This document shows, in pieces, positions 12,839-22,293 of a stretch of DNA of 64,000 bases. The stretch covers positions 4,008,065 to 4,072,064 of the forward strand of contig NZ_CP026604.1 in NCBI RefSeq assembly GCF_003063625.1. The letters run 5' to 3'. The first letter of the stretch is position 1. Every line of letters starts with the position of its first letter. Under the pieces are notes generated by a model. The model was not told the DNA's origin. It saw only the letters and a program-made list of their open reading frames with translations, and did no database searches. Source of the stretch: Saccharobesus litoralis (lineage in GTDB: Bacteria > Pseudomonadota > Gammaproteobacteria > Enterobacterales > Alteromonadaceae). The position numbers and the translations under genes are program-made.

Positions 12839-13793
12839 CAAACGGAATACTAAAGTGGAACCAAGAACAACAAAAGATTATCTACTTTTAACCGCTAAAG
12901 GTATGGCCATGGGGGCTGCCGATGTGGTGCCAGGTGTGTCTGGCGGTACAATTGCCTTTATAAGCGGTATCTATGACGAGTTACTTAAGTCGTTAAAACA
13001 ACTTGGCCCTAACGCGTTAACCATCTTATTTAAACAAGGCTTTGCTGAATTTTGGCGTCATATTAATGGTGGTTTTTTGCTTGCCGTGTTTGCTGGTATT
13101 TTAATTAGTGTTAAAACGTTTGCTTCATTAATTAGTTTTGCATTAGATAACCATCCTATTTTAATTTGGTCTTTTTTCTCTGGTTTAATCGCAGCTTCTG
13201 TTTATTTGTTGGCAAAACAACAAACGAATTGGCGTCCTGTTAATTATATAAGCTTGTTAATTGGTATTGGTATCGTATATATCATTTCAATATCAACACC
13301 AAGCCAATTGCCTAGTGATTGGTGGTTTTTATTTTTAGGCGGTTTTATCGCTATTTGCGCCATGATTTTACCTGGTGTGTCGGGAAGCTTCATTTTATTG
13401 TTATTAGGTTTGTATTCGGTTGCATTAAATGCAGTTAAAAATATGGATTTAATTGCACTTGCTGCATTTGGTTTTGGTTGTATTGCAGGGTTAATGGTGT
13501 TTTCTCGATTCTTATCTTGGCTGCTTGATCGATATTATCAAACCACAATTGCATTATTAATTGGATTTTTAATTGGATCGTTAAATGTGACTTGGCCTTG
13601 GAAACAAGTGGTTTCTACTTATGTAAATCGTCATGGTGAAACCGTACCGTTAATTCGAGAAAATGTTCTTCCAAGTACGTTTTCAAATGTTTATTCGACC
13701 GATAGTCAGTTAATTTTTGCATTATTAGCAAGCTTATTTGGTATTTTACTTGTCATTAGCATTGAATTGATAGCTAGTAAATTAAAAAGGTAG
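12828..13793 (+). CDS. DUF368 polyprenyl-phosphate transporter, PopT-like
   Basis: Polytopic inner-membrane protein of the DUF368 family. Members (PopT) have been shown to flip undecaprenyl phosphate back to the cytosolic leaflet for reuse in wall and envelope synthesis. I start it at the ATG inside the pcm stop region ([10 protein letters not shown]..., 321 aa) rather than at an upstream ATG, which would overlap pcm by 71 nt. The duplicated family motif appears as [19 protein letters not shown] (about 33-51) and [18 protein letters not shown] (about 195-212). About eight to nine hydrophobic segments are visible. The place between pcm and nlpD puts envelope-lipid recycling in the rpoS-linked cluster. 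Confidence 0.9.
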   Translation: MSNNKRNTKVEPRTTKDYLLLTAKGMAMGAADVVPGVSGGTIAFISGIYDELLKSLKQLGPNALTILFKQGFAEFWRHINGGFLLAVFAGILISVKTFASLISFALDNHPILIWSFFSGLIAASVYLLAKQQTNWRPVNYISLLIGIGIVYIISISTPSQLPSDWWFLFLGGFIAICAMILPGVSGSFILLLLGLYSVALNAVKNMDLIALAAFGFGCIAGLMVFSRFLSWLLDRYYQTTIALLIGFLIGSLNVTWPWKQVVSTYVNRHGETVPLIRENVLPSTFSNVYSTDSQLIFALLASLFGILLVISIELIASKLKR

Positions 13794-13795
13794 AG

Positions 13796-14656
13796 ATGCT
13801 AAATTCAGGGACAGTTTATTATAGATCATTACTAGCAATATCCATTGGGATATTGCTGTCTGCTTGTTCCTCAAACCCTCATATTCCGGCGCCTGTAGAG
13901 TCAGTATACCGCGGCAAAACGATACATAACTTTAAACCGAACACGCTTAAACAAAATACCTATACTGTCGAAAAAGGAGAGACATTATATTCAATTGCTT
14001 TTAGAGCCGGTAAAGACTTTCGCGAACTGGCAAAAGTTAACAAAATATTACCACCCTACACAGTGTACCCAGGCCAATTGATTAAACTGTCCAGCAGTCA
14101 AAAAACAACCACTGTGGTAACAAAAAAACCTTTCAAAACAAAAACTTCTAAAAAAACAAAAACAATTCCTAAAAAGTCTAATATCAAACCTACAAAAAAA
14201 GTTGCCAACAAGAAGTCAGAGGAGTATGTTGGAAATGTCGCTTCCGTTAACAAAGAGTTAACAAGTGATCTTGGATATAAGAAGACAATAAAATGGCAAT
14301 GGCCAACCAAAGGAAAAATCTTAAAAAAATTCTCTAAAAAAGAATTAGGTAACAAAGGTTTAGATATTGGTGGAAAAAATGGAAGTCCAATTTTTGCAGC
14401 AGCAGATGGTAAAGTTGTATATGCAGGCAACGCCCTACGAGGGTACGGAAATCTAATTATCGTTAAACATAGTGAAGATTTCCTTAGTGCTTATGCTCAC
14501 AACAGCAAACTTCTGGTAAGCGAACAAAGTTGGGTAAAAGCAGGGCAGCAAATTGCTGAGATGGGACGAACTGATAGTGACAACGTAAAGTTGCATTTTG
14601 AAGTGCGATATAAGGGTACAACCGTAGATCCACTTCGATATTTACCAAAAAAGTAA
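13796..14656 (+). CDS. nlpD: NlpD, LysM/LytM lipoprotein amidase activator
   Basis: Outer-membrane lipoprotein that activates the amidase AmiC during septum splitting. The 286 aa begin with a lipoprotein signal ending in the lipobox LLSACSS. A LysM domain lies at about 53-98 (NTYTVEKGETLYSIAFRAG...VYPGQLIKL), followed by a Lys/Thr-rich linker and a C-terminal M23/LytM domain (about 165-284). The first zinc motif is degenerate: NKGLDIGG replaces HxGxD, as in catalytically inactive NlpD/EnvC proteins. rpoS follows; in E. coli the main rpoS promoter lies inside nlpD, which is plausible but not shown here. Confidence 0.94.
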   Translation: MLNSGTVYYRSLLAISIGILLSACSSNPHIPAPVESVYRGKTIHNFKPNTLKQNTYTVEKGETLYSIAFRAGKDFRELAKVNKILPPYTVYPGQLIKLSSSQKTTTVVTKKPFKTKTSKKTKTIPKKSNIKPTKKVANKKSEEYVGNVASVNKELTSDLGYKKTIKWQWPTKGKILKKFSKKELGNKGLDIGGKNGSPIFAAADGKVVYAGNALRGYGNLIIVKHSEDFLSAYAHNSKLLVSEQSWVKAGQQIAEMGRTDSDNVKLHFEVRYKGTTVDPLRYLPKK

Positions 14657-14793
14657 ACCAATAGGTAAGTATTTTAGAAATAATGGCCGGTTAAACTTTT
14701 TAACGACATTTGTTTCTATGTAACGAGTTTGAAGTGTTAGAGCGCAAATCTTATTGCTTGTTCTGGCGTCTATCTGAAGTAGGAGATCAAAAA

Positions 14794-15777
14794 ATGGGTC
14801 GTACACAAAGCACAAACACAGATACCACAACAGTTGAATTAGAAATTGATGAAATTGTTGAATTAGAAGCTGAGCAAGCTGAAGAGTCGGCAAAAGATGC
14901 CGCTAGTGATACAGCTCCTCAAGAAGAATTTACTAAAACCTTAGACGCCACTCAGTTATATTTAGGCGAAATTGGTTTTTCACCGTTATTATCCGCCGAA
15001 GAAGAAGTTTTCTTTGCTCGTAAAGCACTTAAGGGCTGCGAAGCAAGCAGAAAACGGATGATCGAAAGTAACTTACGTTTAGTGGTTAAAATTGCCCGTC
15101 GATACAATAACCGCGGACTGGCTTTACTTGATTTGATTGAAGAAGGTAACTTAGGTTTAATCCGTGCGGTTGAAAAGTTTGATCCTGAACGAGGATTCCG
15201 CTTTTCTACTTATGCAACATGGTGGATCCGCCAAACAATCGAACGTGCAATTATGAATCAAACACGCACCATTCGTTTGCCTATTCATGTTGTTAAAGAA
15301 TTAAACGTTTATTTACGCGCTTCACGCGAGTTAGCTCAACAACTCGATCATGAACCGACTGCTGAAGAAATTGCAGAAAAATTAGATAAAACGCCATCTG
15401 AAGTTAGCAAGATGTTGCGGCTTAATGAAAAAATTAGCTCGGTCGATACGCCGATTGGTGGAGACTCTGAAAAAGCGTTGTTAGACATCATTGCTGATGA
15501 AAACGGTTCTGGCCCTGAAAATCACTTACAAGATGATGATATTAAGCATAGTATTGTTCATTGGTTGGAAGAGCTTAACCCGAAACAACGTGAAGTTTTA
15601 GCTCGCCGTTTTGGTTTATTAGGTTATGAAGCCTCTACTTTAGAGGACGTAGGTAAGGAGATTGGCTTAACTCGCGAGCGAGTTCGTCAAATTCAAGTTG
15701 AAGCCTTAAAACGCTTAAGAGATGTATTGACTCACGAAGGTCTATCAATTGAGTCGTTGTTTGAAATTGAACAATAA
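14794..15777 (+). CDS. rpoS: RNA polymerase sigma factor RpoS
   Basis: Stationary-phase and general stress sigma factor. I start it at the ATG at 14794 ([10 protein letters not shown]), preceded by AGGAG at 14781-14785, rather than the upstream TTG frame. The product is 327 aa, normal for RpoS. An acidic N-terminus is followed by region 1.2 ([21 protein letters not shown]), region 2 ([55 protein letters not shown]), region 3, and region 4 with the helix-turn-helix near the end ([25 protein letters not shown]). A repeat element and a strong terminator follow the stop. Confidence 0.97.
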   Translation: MGRTQSTNTDTTTVELEIDEIVELEAEQAEESAKDAASDTAPQEEFTKTLDATQLYLGEIGFSPLLSAEEEVFFARKALKGCEASRKRMIESNLRLVVKIARRYNNRGLALLDLIEEGNLGLIRAVEKFDPERGFRFSTYATWWIRQTIERAIMNQTRTIRLPIHVVKELNVYLRASRELAQQLDHEPTAEEIAEKLDKTPSEVSKMLRLNEKISSVDTPIGGDSEKALLDIIADENGSGPENHLQDDDIKHSIVHWLEELNPKQREVLARRFGLLGYEASTLEDVGKEIGLTRERVRQIQVEALKRLRDVLTHEGLSIESLFEIEQ

Positions 15778-15784
15778 AACAAAC

Positions 15785-15913
15785 TATAGTCTTCTCGATC
15801 AGGCTTTATGGTTCATTGTCTGCGCTTACTCGCCCCAATCACATAATAGAGCATATGCTCATGGGGTCTCGAAGCTGGACGGCTTCCCCTAAAACCAGCT
15901 CGCTTTGACTATA
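15785..15913 (+). repeat. TATAGTC repeat family, copy 1 (129 bp)
   Basis: Begins TATAGTCTTCTCGATCAGG and ends CTCGCTTTGACTATA, so its ends are inverted repeats. Internally it carries CCCCAAT...ATGGGG around the 12-bp palindrome GAGCATATGCTC. It is about 93% identical to the copy at 27204-27332 and of the same length. It lies 7 nt after the rpoS stop and before the rpoS terminator, so it is probably transcribed as part of the rpoS 3' UTR. Confidence 0.9.
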
Positions 15914-15930
15914 ATTTTTTCTCTTACTTC

Positions 15931-15963
15931 AAAAAAAGGCTAACTTTTCGGTTAGCCTTTTTT
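15931..15963 (+). terminator. rpoS intrinsic terminator
   Basis: Stem GGCTAAC/GTTAGCC (15938-15944 and 15951-15957), loop TTTTCG, preceded by seven A and followed by six T. It should work on both strands. It lies 150 nt beyond the rpoS stop because the repeat copy intervenes. Confidence 0.92.
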
Positions 15964-16092
15964 GATCTTGATCCTCTGTTTTGTCAATTCACGATAAACC
16001 GATTTATATCGCTTAAATTGCTTTTCCTCTATTAGCTACCTTGAGTTATAATCCACGGCTATTTAAATATTTAGAGATTGATAGTCCCGTCC

Positions 16093-17559
16093 ATGGTTAA
16101 GTTTGTCATCAAATTTCACGCTGAAATTGCGATCAAAAGTAAGTCAGTTCGTAAACGTTTTATAAAAATGTTAGAGAGTAACGTGAAAAACGTTTTACGC
16201 CGTATTGACGAGAAACCTTGGGTACAAAGAAACTGGGACTATATAGATGTAAAGGTATCTGAAGAACACAAAGACGCTTGTCTGGAAGCTTTATGTCATA
16301 TACCTGGCATTGCGCAAGTTCATGAAGTCACACAATCGAGTTACACAAACTTTGATGATATTTGTCGTCAAGTTTTGCCTGTTTACCAATCACAAATTGT
16401 CAATAAAACCTTTCGAGTCAAAGTTAAGCGTCGTGGTAATCACGACTTTACGTCTATCGATTTAGAAAGATATGTCGGTGGGGCATTAAATCAATCGGTT
16501 GAATCGGCCAGTGTTAAGCTTAAAGATGCGGATTTTATTGTTGATTTAGAAGTTGATGGTGATCAACTTTTAATGATTGCTAAAAAACATAAGGGCCTAG
16601 GTGGTTTCCCAATCGCTACGCAAGAAGATACCTTATCGTTAATTTCAGGCGGCTTTGATTCAGGTGTATCAAGCTATTTAATGATCCGCAAAGGCTCTCG
16701 TACTCACTATTTATTTTTTAATTTGGGCGGCAGCCAACACGAAATTGGCGTTAAACAAGTTGCCTATTATTTGTGGGACAAGTTTGGGGCTTCGCATCGC
16801 GTAAAATTTATCTCAGTTGACTTTCAACCTGTTGTGGCGGAAATACTTGAAAACATTGATTCAGGGCTTATGGGCGTCGTGCTTAAACGTATGATGGTTA
16901 GAGCGGGTGCTATGGTTGCAGAGCGTTTTGGGATAAAAGCTTTAGTGACAGGTGAAAGCCTAGGCCAAGTATCGAGTCAGACCGTGACTAACCTTAATGT
17001 GATTGATCGCGCGACTGACATGTTGATTATTCGCCCACTGATCCATTTAGACAAGCAAGATATTATTGATACAGCGCGTTTAATTGGCACAGAAGATTTT
17101 GCTAAAACCATGCCTGAATACTGTGGTGTTATCTCACAACGGCCTAATGTTGCAGCGCCTTTAGCTAAAGTTGAAGCGACAGAACAAAACTTTAATATGC
17201 ATTTGATTGAGCAGGTAGTTAATGATGCCAGTCTTTATGATATTAAAGAATTAAAAGAACAAGCTGACGCTGAAGTGAGTGAAGTCGAAGCGGTAAGCGA
17301 TTTAAGCGACAAACATATCGTGGTTGATATACGTTCACCCGAAGAAGAAGATGAAGAGCCACTAGAATTAGATGATACTCAGGTTGTTCATATTCCTTTT
17401 TTCAAGCTTGCGAATAATTTTGCAGAGTTAATGGCCGAGCAAGGAAAAGAAAAAGAATACCTTTTGTATTGTAAAAAAGGCGTAATGAGCAAACTGCAAG
17501 CCTTACTTTTACATGAGTCCGGTTATAAAAACGTTCGTGTATTTCATTTAAAAAAATAA
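16093..17559 (+). CDS. thiI: tRNA 4-thiouridine / thiazole sulfurtransferase ThiI
   Basis: Transfers sulfur from IscS to U8 of tRNA (s4U) and to ThiS for thiamin thiazole. I use the ATG at 16093 (MVKFVIKFHAEIAIKSKSVRKRF, matching the family) rather than an upstream TTG; 488 aa. NFLD/THUMP domains occupy about 1-165, the PP-loop SGGFDSG sits near 185, and the conserved Cys344 is in EYCGVIS. A C-terminal rhodanese domain (about 395-488) has the persulfide Cys460 in LYCKKGVMS, so this is the long two-domain enterobacterial form. Confidence 0.96.
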   Translation: MVKFVIKFHAEIAIKSKSVRKRFIKMLESNVKNVLRRIDEKPWVQRNWDYIDVKVSEEHKDACLEALCHIPGIAQVHEVTQSSYTNFDDICRQVLPVYQSQIVNKTFRVKVKRRGNHDFTSIDLERYVGGALNQSVESASVKLKDADFIVDLEVDGDQLLMIAKKHKGLGGFPIATQEDTLSLISGGFDSGVSSYLMIRKGSRTHYLFFNLGGSQHEIGVKQVAYYLWDKFGASHRVKFISVDFQPVVAEILENIDSGLMGVVLKRMMVRAGAMVAERFGIKALVTGESLGQVSSQTVTNLNVIDRATDMLIIRPLIHLDKQDIIDTARLIGTEDFAKTMPEYCGVISQRPNVAAPLAKVEATEQNFNMHLIEQVVNDASLYDIKELKEQADAEVSEVEAVSDLSDKHIVVDIRSPEEEDEEPLELDDTQVVHIPFFKLANNFAELMAEQGKEKEYLLYCKKGVMSKLQALLLHESGYKNVRVFHLKK

Positions 17560-17572
17560 TAAAAAGCATATT

Positions 17573-18058
17573 ATGGCAATACGACCAGAACTAAAAACCA
17601 TTAACTGGCTTAACCCGATTCATTTTTGTTCTTTAGGCTTCGGCAGTGGTTTAGCACCAAAAGCACCAGGTACGTTTGGCACATTGGCTGCATTGCCTCT
17701 CGTGTATTTAATGGGTACGTTTTTACCCTTTTATGCTTATTTAGCTATTACGCTGGTTGCAGCGATTCTGGGCTGTTATTTGTGTGGGCAAACAGCCAAA
17801 GCATTAAATGCCCATGATCATCCAGCTATTGTGTGGGATGAATTTGTTGGGTTAATGATCACCTTTATTTTCATTCCTGTATCTACTGTTAATTTATTAG
17901 TCGGCTTTTGTTTGTTTCGTTTTTTCGACATTATTAAGCCTTGGCCCATTAGTTTTGTGGATAAAAAAATCCACGGTGGAACCGGCATTATGTTAGACGA
18001 TATTATTGCGGGTTTAATGGCGCTAGGGTGCTTGCACCTATATTTGCATTATTTTTAA
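17573..18058 (+). CDS. pgpA: Phosphatidylglycerophosphatase A
   Basis: Membrane phosphatase that dephosphorylates phosphatidylglycerol phosphate to phosphatidylglycerol. The 161 aa match family length. The conserved start LGFGSGLAPKAPGTFGTLAALPL, the acidic VWDEFVGLMI motif and the C-terminal MLDDIIAGLMALG are visible, with four hydrophobic segments. In E. coli pgpA follows thiL; here it follows thiI by 13 bp and no thiL is nearby. Confidence 0.93.
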   Translation: MAIRPELKTINWLNPIHFCSLGFGSGLAPKAPGTFGTLAALPLVYLMGTFLPFYAYLAITLVAAILGCYLCGQTAKALNAHDHPAIVWDEFVGLMITFIFIPVSTVNLLVGFCLFRFFDIIKPWPISFVDKKIHGGTGIMLDDIIAGLMALGCLHLYLHYF

Positions 18059-18136
18059 GTGAAGGCCGTCTATACATTTCGGACGACTTAGCAAAATAAC
18101 GACATAAATTCTCAATAAAACTTTCGTCAAACTTTC

Positions 18137-18173
18137 TTAAATCATTTCTATATTTGCCAGTGAAATGATTTAA
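18137..18173 (+). promoter_or_regulatory. Perfect 12-bp inverted repeat in the ugd leader
   Basis: TTAAATCATTTC (18137-18148) and GAAATGATTTAA (18162-18173) are exact reverse complements with a 13-nt spacer. The right arm ends immediately before the GGA of the ugd ribosome site (AAGGAAAATTAG, then ATG at 18184). It could be an operator or an mRNA hairpin that modulates ribosome access; no T-run follows, so it is not a standard terminator. Confidence 0.5.
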
Positions 18174-18183
18174 GGAAAATTAG

Positions 18184-19350
18184 ATGAAAATTGCAGTTGC
18201 TGGCACTGGATATGTAGGCTTATCGAATGCCATTTTATTAGCTCAACATAATCAAGTTGTCGCTGTTGATATCATTCCCGAAAAAGTTGAGCTACTTAAT
18301 AACAAAATATCACCCATAGAAGATCAGGAAATACAGCATTATCTTGATCACGAAGCGTTGGATTTCACAGCGACGCTAGATAAAGCTCAAGCCTATGATA
18401 ATGCAGATTTTGTTATTATCGCGACGCCCACCGATTATGATCCCGTAAGCAATAAATTTAATACCCAATCTGTCGAAGCTGTGATTAAAGACGTCATGGC
18501 TATTAACCCTAATGCGGTGATGGTGATCAAATCTACCGTGCCAGTGGGTTATACAAAATCAATAAAACAACAATTATGCTGCAATAATATTTTATTCTCT
18601 CCCGAGTTTTTACGCGAAGGTAAGGCGCTACACGATAACTTATACCCGTCACGGATCATCGTGGGTGAACAATCGGAAAGGGCTCAAAAGTTTGCTCAGT
18701 TATTGCAACAAGGGGCAAAAAAGCAAGACATAGATGTTTTGTTTACCCATGCAACAGAAGCCGAGGCGGTTAAATTGTTTTCTAACACTTACCTTGCCAT
18801 GCGGGTTGCGTATTTTAACGAGCTAGATTCTTACGCTGAAGCTCATGGTCTTGATCCTCGACAAATTATTCAAGGCGTTTGTTTAGACCCTAGAATTGGT
18901 GATCATTATAACAACCCGTCTTTCGGTTACGGTGGGTATTGTTTACCTAAAGATACCAGACAATTATTGGCCAATTACGAGTCTGTCCCCAATAATATGA
19001 TCCGGGCTATCGTCGATGCTAATACCACGCGCAAAGACTTTATCGCCTTTTCTATTTTAGAACGAAATCCCAAGGTTGTAGGTATTCATCGCCTAATAAT
19101 GAAAGCGGGATCGGATAATTTTAGAGCTTCGGCGATCCAAGGCATAATGAAGCGCCTAAAAGCAAAAGGCATTGAAGTAGTCGTATACGAACCTGTATTA
19201 AAAGAAAGTCACTTTTTTAATTCTCGTGTGATCAGCAGCCTAGAGGAGTTTAAACAGCTATCCGATGTAATCGTCGCTAATCGTGTTACCGACGAAATTA
19301 AAGATGTGTTAGATAAAGTATATACCCGAGATTTATTTGGTAATGATTAG
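18184..19350 (+). CDS. ugd: UDP-glucose 6-dehydrogenase
   Basis: NAD-dependent oxidation of UDP-glucose to UDP-glucuronate, a precursor for capsule, exopolysaccharide and lipid A sugars. The 388 aa match the shorter bacterial Ugd form. The Rossmann motif is [13 protein letters not shown] at the N-terminus, and the catalytic Cys253 lies in [23 protein letters not shown] and [11 protein letters not shown] are family signatures. It appears monocistronic, ending in an expanded copy of the dispersed repeat, and is convergent with a glycosyltransferase gene. Confidence 0.95.
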   Translation: MKIAVAGTGYVGLSNAILLAQHNQVVAVDIIPEKVELLNNKISPIEDQEIQHYLDHEALDFTATLDKAQAYDNADFVIIATPTDYDPVSNKFNTQSVEAVIKDVMAINPNAVMVIKSTVPVGYTKSIKQQLCCNNILFSPEFLREGKALHDNLYPSRIIVGEQSERAQKFAQLLQQGAKKQDIDVLFTHATEAEAVKLFSNTYLAMRVAYFNELDSYAEAHGLDPRQIIQGVCLDPRIGDHYNNPSFGYGGYCLPKDTRQLLANYESVPNNMIRAIVDANTTRKDFIAFSILERNPKVVGIHRLIMKAGSDNFRASAIQGIMKRLKAKGIEVVVYEPVLKESHFFNSRVISSLEEFKQLSDVIVANRVTDEIKDVLDKVYTRDLFGND

Positions 19351-19353
19351 TTG

Positions 19354-19576
19354 TATAGTCTTCTCGCTCAGGTCTTATGGTTCATTGTCAGCGCTTACTC
19401 TCGACTTTGGCTCCTGCGTCGTCCTACTACCTAAATCCCTTTAGGCGGCCCCAATCACATAGTAGAGCATATGCTCATGGGGTCTCGAAGCTTGCCTGCA
19501 TGGATGCAGGTAAGGGGCGTGAGCAGGACGCGGTAGCTTTGACGGCTTCCCCTAAAATCTGATCGCTTTGACTATA
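19354..19576 (+). repeat. TATAGTC repeat family, copy 2, expanded (223 bp)
   Basis: Same ends as the 129-bp copies (TATAGTCTTCTCGCTCAGG ... GATCGCTTTGACTATA) and the same core GAGCATATGCTC. It carries two additional segments, about 48 bp left and 46 bp right of the core, making up the 94-bp difference. The right one includes a perfect hairpin CCTGCAT/ATGCAGG (19495-19510); parts of the two are mutually complementary (GTCGTCCTACTACC versus GGACGCGGTAG). It fills the space between the convergent ugd and glycosyltransferase genes. Confidence 0.88.
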
Positions 19577-19588
19577 ACTAATCAAAAC

Positions 19589-20827
19589 TCAGGTATTTAT
19601 CCTATTTTTTGCTTCGATCCACTGTGCCATATATTTAGTGCTTTGCATGGTATGGTGGTTTAGCATTTGACCAATAAAGTTTTCTTGCCTATGGGCATTG
19701 AGTTGGTGACGAACCAGCTCTACCTTTTCGATTAAGCTTTTCGAGATTGTTTCTGGTTGATAATGTTGTTGAATTAGAGATAGGCATTTTTCACTTTTAG
19801 TGAGCCAAGTCGATTTATCTGCAAATAACTCAATTGCACGGGCTACAAATGCATTTGTATCGTTTTCGATGAAACCTGGAGCATTGTTAGAGTCAAACAT
19901 GCCTTCTGCGCCGATACTGGTTGTGACAACAGGTGTTTGATTTAGCATAGCGTCGGCTATTTTACCTTTTAAACCGGCACCAAATTTAAGCGGTGCTAAA
20001 CACACTTTGGCCTTTTTCATCACTTGGTGCACATCATTTGCCCAGCCTTTAATTAAAAAACCGGTCTTAATACAATTGAGTTGCGTGGCTTTAGGTGGTG
20101 TATATGAGCCATAAATGTGTAATTCGGCTTTAGGTAATTGTTGGCGAATAGCCGGCCAAATGGCCTGTTTCAACCAGAGAACAGCATCCCAATTGGGTGC
20201 ATGCCTAAAATTACCAACAGTGATAAAATGTTGGCGTTGGTCATACTCAAAAGCTTGGCTGGTATTAGCTGTTAATTGAAACGGCATTAAATGCAGTAAA
20301 CTCGGCGCTATTTTAAAATGCTCTTTTAACAAGTTAAATTCAAATAATGAAATAATCAGGCTTAAATCACAGCGATAAATTGAGGCTATTTCGCGTTTGG
20401 CTAAATCCGTGTTTAAGTCTAAGTCTTCGAGGTTGTTCGCAACTTGCCCGTGCTGTTTGACCCAAGTATGGCGCGCTTGTCTTAAAAACTGTAAATCTTC
20501 GGTGTTTAAAATACGTAGAGCTTGAGGGCATTGTTGTAGTACTCGCCAACCGTATTGTTCCTCAATCATAAATCGATCGAAAATCACGATTTGTGGATCG
20601 AGCTCTTGCACAAAATCGTCAAAGCTACTTGAATTTAACTCAATAGACTGGCAACAATAACCGAGCTTTTGCAGATCAGCCATAAGCGGCGTGGTTTGCG
20701 CACTTGAAGCAAAGGTTATTTGCCAATCTTGTTGGTTAAACGTCTTAAGTAAGCTAAGGATGTTGTAACCAGCGGCACTTGAATTTGGCTCTGGCCATAC
20801 CCAACCTATGCAAAGTAACTTTTTCAA
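19589..20827 (-). CDS. Glycosyltransferase, GT4-like
   Basis: Cytoplasmic GT-B fold glycosyltransferase of 412 aa. The N-terminal domain begins KKLLCIGWVWPEPNSSAAGY. The C-terminal donor-binding part has FITVGNFRHAPNWDAV, ELHIYGSY, VCLAPLKFGAGLKGKIADAMLNQTPVVTTSIGAEGM, the usual layout for nucleotide-sugar binding. The sugar and acceptor cannot be told from sequence. It stands alone, convergent with ugd and divergent from trhO, so a link to a UDP-glucuronate-containing polysaccharide is only a guess. Confidence 0.85.
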   Translation of the reverse strand: MKKLLCIGWVWPEPNSSAAGYNILSLLKTFNQQDWQITFASSAQTTPLMADLQKLGYCCQSIELNSSSFDDFVQELDPQIVIFDRFMIEEQYGWRVLQQCPQALRILNTEDLQFLRQARHTWVKQHGQVANNLEDLDLNTDLAKREIASIYRCDLSLIISLFEFNLLKEHFKIAPSLLHLMPFQLTANTSQAFEYDQRQHFITVGNFRHAPNWDAVLWLKQAIWPAIRQQLPKAELHIYGSYTPPKATQLNCIKTGFLIKGWANDVHQVMKKAKVCLAPLKFGAGLKGKIADAMLNQTPVVTTSIGAEGMFDSNNAPGFIENDTNAFVARAIELFADKSTWLTKSEKCLSLIQQHYQPETISKSLIEKVELVRHQLNAHRQENFIGQMLNHHTMQSTKYMAQWIEAKNRINT

Positions 20828-20968
20828 TCTTGTCTCAGTCTGCTTTTAGTCAATTAACGTCGCGTATTCTACTGGTTGTTGCGGCAAAAATCAGTATAAT
20901 GCGCGACCTGCCATCTTTGCAGCAGCATTTTTGTATTGGAATTACGCTCCAACCAACAAGAGGTCAAC

Positions 20969-21895
20969 ATGAGCTATATTGTCGCGGCGATGTACAAATT
21001 CACTCGCCTTGAAAACTTTGAACAAATTCGTCAACCCCTATTAGATGTCATGCTAGAAAACGAAGTCAAAGGGACTTTGTTACTGGCCAATGAAGGCATT
21101 AATGGTACCGTTTCAGGTCCACGCCAAGGTATTGATAATCTTCTTAACTGGTTAAAACAAGACCCACGTTTAGCTGATATTGAGCACAAAGAATCGCTCC
21201 ACGAAGAACAGCCATTTTATCGCACCAAAGTTAAGCTAAAACGTGAAATTGTAACCATGGGTGTTGAAGGTATCGATCCTAACCATGTTGTTGGCACATA
21301 TGTTGAACCCAAAGACTGGAATGCATTGATTTCTGATCCGGATGTTGTGTTAGTGGATACGCGTAACGATTACGAAGTGGAAATTGGCACATTTAAAAAT
21401 GCGGTTGATCCGAATACCAAAACGTTTAGAGAGTTTCCTGATTACGTAAAGAACAATATGGATCCAACCAAGCAGAAAAAAGTTGCTATGTTTTGTACGG
21501 GCGGAATTCGTTGCGAAAAATCGACTGCTTATATGAAAGAGCAGGGGTTTGAAGAGGTTTATCACCTTAAAGGCGGCATTTTAAAATATTTAGAAGAAGT
21601 ACCAAAAGAAGAAACCCTTTGGCAAGGCGACTGTTTTGTATTTGATCAACGTGTAGCGGTTAATCATGATTTAGAAAAAAGCATTTACGACCAATGTTAT
21701 GCCTGCCGTATGCCGATTACAGAAGAAGATAAGTTAAAGGCTGAATACGAAAAAGGAGTAAGTTGCCATCATTGTATCGACAGCACGTCTGAGCAAGATA
21801 AAGCCAGATTTGCCGAGCGAGAAAAGCAATTACAACTTGCGCAGCAGCGTGGCAAACAGCACATTGGTGACAAAAAAGACGTTGGTTTAGATTAA
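20969..21895 (+). CDS. trhO: tRNA uridine(34) hydroxylase TrhO (rhodanese family)
   Basis: Rhodanese-like enzyme of the YceA/TrhO family, which makes 5-hydroxyuridine at position 34 of tRNA with oxygen; the product is a precursor of cmo5U/mo5U. I choose the ATG at 20969 ([14 protein letters not shown]), preceded by AGAGG, over a TTG frame 33 nt upstream; 308 aa. N-terminal acylphosphatase-like part (about 1-95), rhodanese domain with Cys176 and Cys182 in [15 protein letters not shown], then the C-terminal CYACRMP...CHHC cysteine motifs. Confidence 0.93.
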   Translation: MSYIVAAMYKFTRLENFEQIRQPLLDVMLENEVKGTLLLANEGINGTVSGPRQGIDNLLNWLKQDPRLADIEHKESLHEEQPFYRTKVKLKREIVTMGVEGIDPNHVVGTYVEPKDWNALISDPDVVLVDTRNDYEVEIGTFKNAVDPNTKTFREFPDYVKNNMDPTKQKKVAMFCTGGIRCEKSTAYMKEQGFEEVYHLKGGILKYLEEVPKEETLWQGDCFVFDQRVAVNHDLEKSIYDQCYACRMPITEEDKLKAEYEKGVSCHHCIDSTSEQDKARFAEREKQLQLAQQRGKQHIGDKKDVGLD

Positions 21896-21906
21896 CTCGC
21901 GCTAAA

Positions 21907-21991
21907 AAATTAGTGAGTGCTCATAAAGTAGGCAAACAGCATATAAAATAAGGTTTTAATGCTTTTAAGACTTGCTTTCACTCACTAATTT
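21907..21991. repeat. 13-bp inverted repeat overlapping the tRNA-Pro promoter
   Basis: AAATTAGTGAGTG (21907-21919) and CACTCACTAATTT (21979-21991) are perfect reverse complements 59 nt apart. The left arm follows the trhO stop by 11 nt, and the right arm lies in the spacer of the presumptive tRNA-Pro promoter. It could be the trhO mRNA 3' hairpin or a protein-binding pair. Confidence 0.5.
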
Positions 21992-21999
21992 ATTAATAT
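21972..21999 (+). promoter_or_regulatory. Predicted sigma-70 promoter of tRNA-Pro
   Basis: -35 TTGCTT (21972-21977), 16-bp spacer, -10 TAATAT (21994-21999), with transcription expected near 22006, about 7 nt before the mature tRNA 5' end. The positions fit a tRNA promoter; there is no experimental support. Confidence 0.55.
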
Positions 22000-22012
22000 T
22001 GCAGCCCTCAGT

Positions 22013-22089
22013 CGGATTGTAGCGCAGCTTGGTAGCGCACTGTCATGGGGTGTCAGGGGTCGCCGGTTCGAATCCGGCCAATCCGACCA
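22013..22089 (+). tRNA. tRNA-Pro (anticodon GGG)
   Basis: A 77-nt cloverleaf with encoded CCA. Acceptor arm CGGATTG pairs with CAATCCG; D-arm GCGC/GCGC with AGCTTGGTA; anticodon loop ATGGGGT with GGG at positions 34-36; T-arm GCCGG TTCGAAT CCGGC. The T-T mismatch in the anticodon stem is also present in E. coli proL, which supports the assignment. Confidence 0.97.
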
Positions 22090-22101
22090 ATTTATTACCC
22101 T

Positions 22102-22143
22102 AAATCAATGACTTATAGAAGTCACTCTAAAAGTCATTGATTT
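22102..22143 (+). terminator. Hairpin after tRNA-Pro
   Basis: AAATCAATGACTT (22102-22114) and AAGTCATTGATTT (22131-22143) form a perfect 13-bp AT-rich stem with a 16-nt loop, 12 nt after the tRNA CCA end. A pyrimidine-rich stretch (TACTTCCCTTTCTTTTCCC) follows instead of a pure T-run. Likely a tRNA transcript terminator or processing hairpin. Confidence 0.55.
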
Positions 22144-22293
22144 TACTTCCCTTTCTTTTCCCTTTTCCTTATACAGTAGGTTGAATTAGTAATCTCCTCT
22201 GAATCAATGAGTTACATTCGGTTGGATTTTAGATTACTAATTATAAAGGGATTGTTATAAAATCCGGTTAAATTGGATGTTTTCTATATTTGT

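Noticed and set aside
14710-14793. N-terminal extension of RpoS from an upstream TTG
   Set aside because: The ATG at 14794 has a good AGGAG site and gives the usual RpoS length and N-terminus.
19377-19562. 61-codon open frame inside the expanded repeat copy
   Set aside because: Lies wholly within the palindromic repeat, has no ribosome site and is destroyed in the 129-bp copies.
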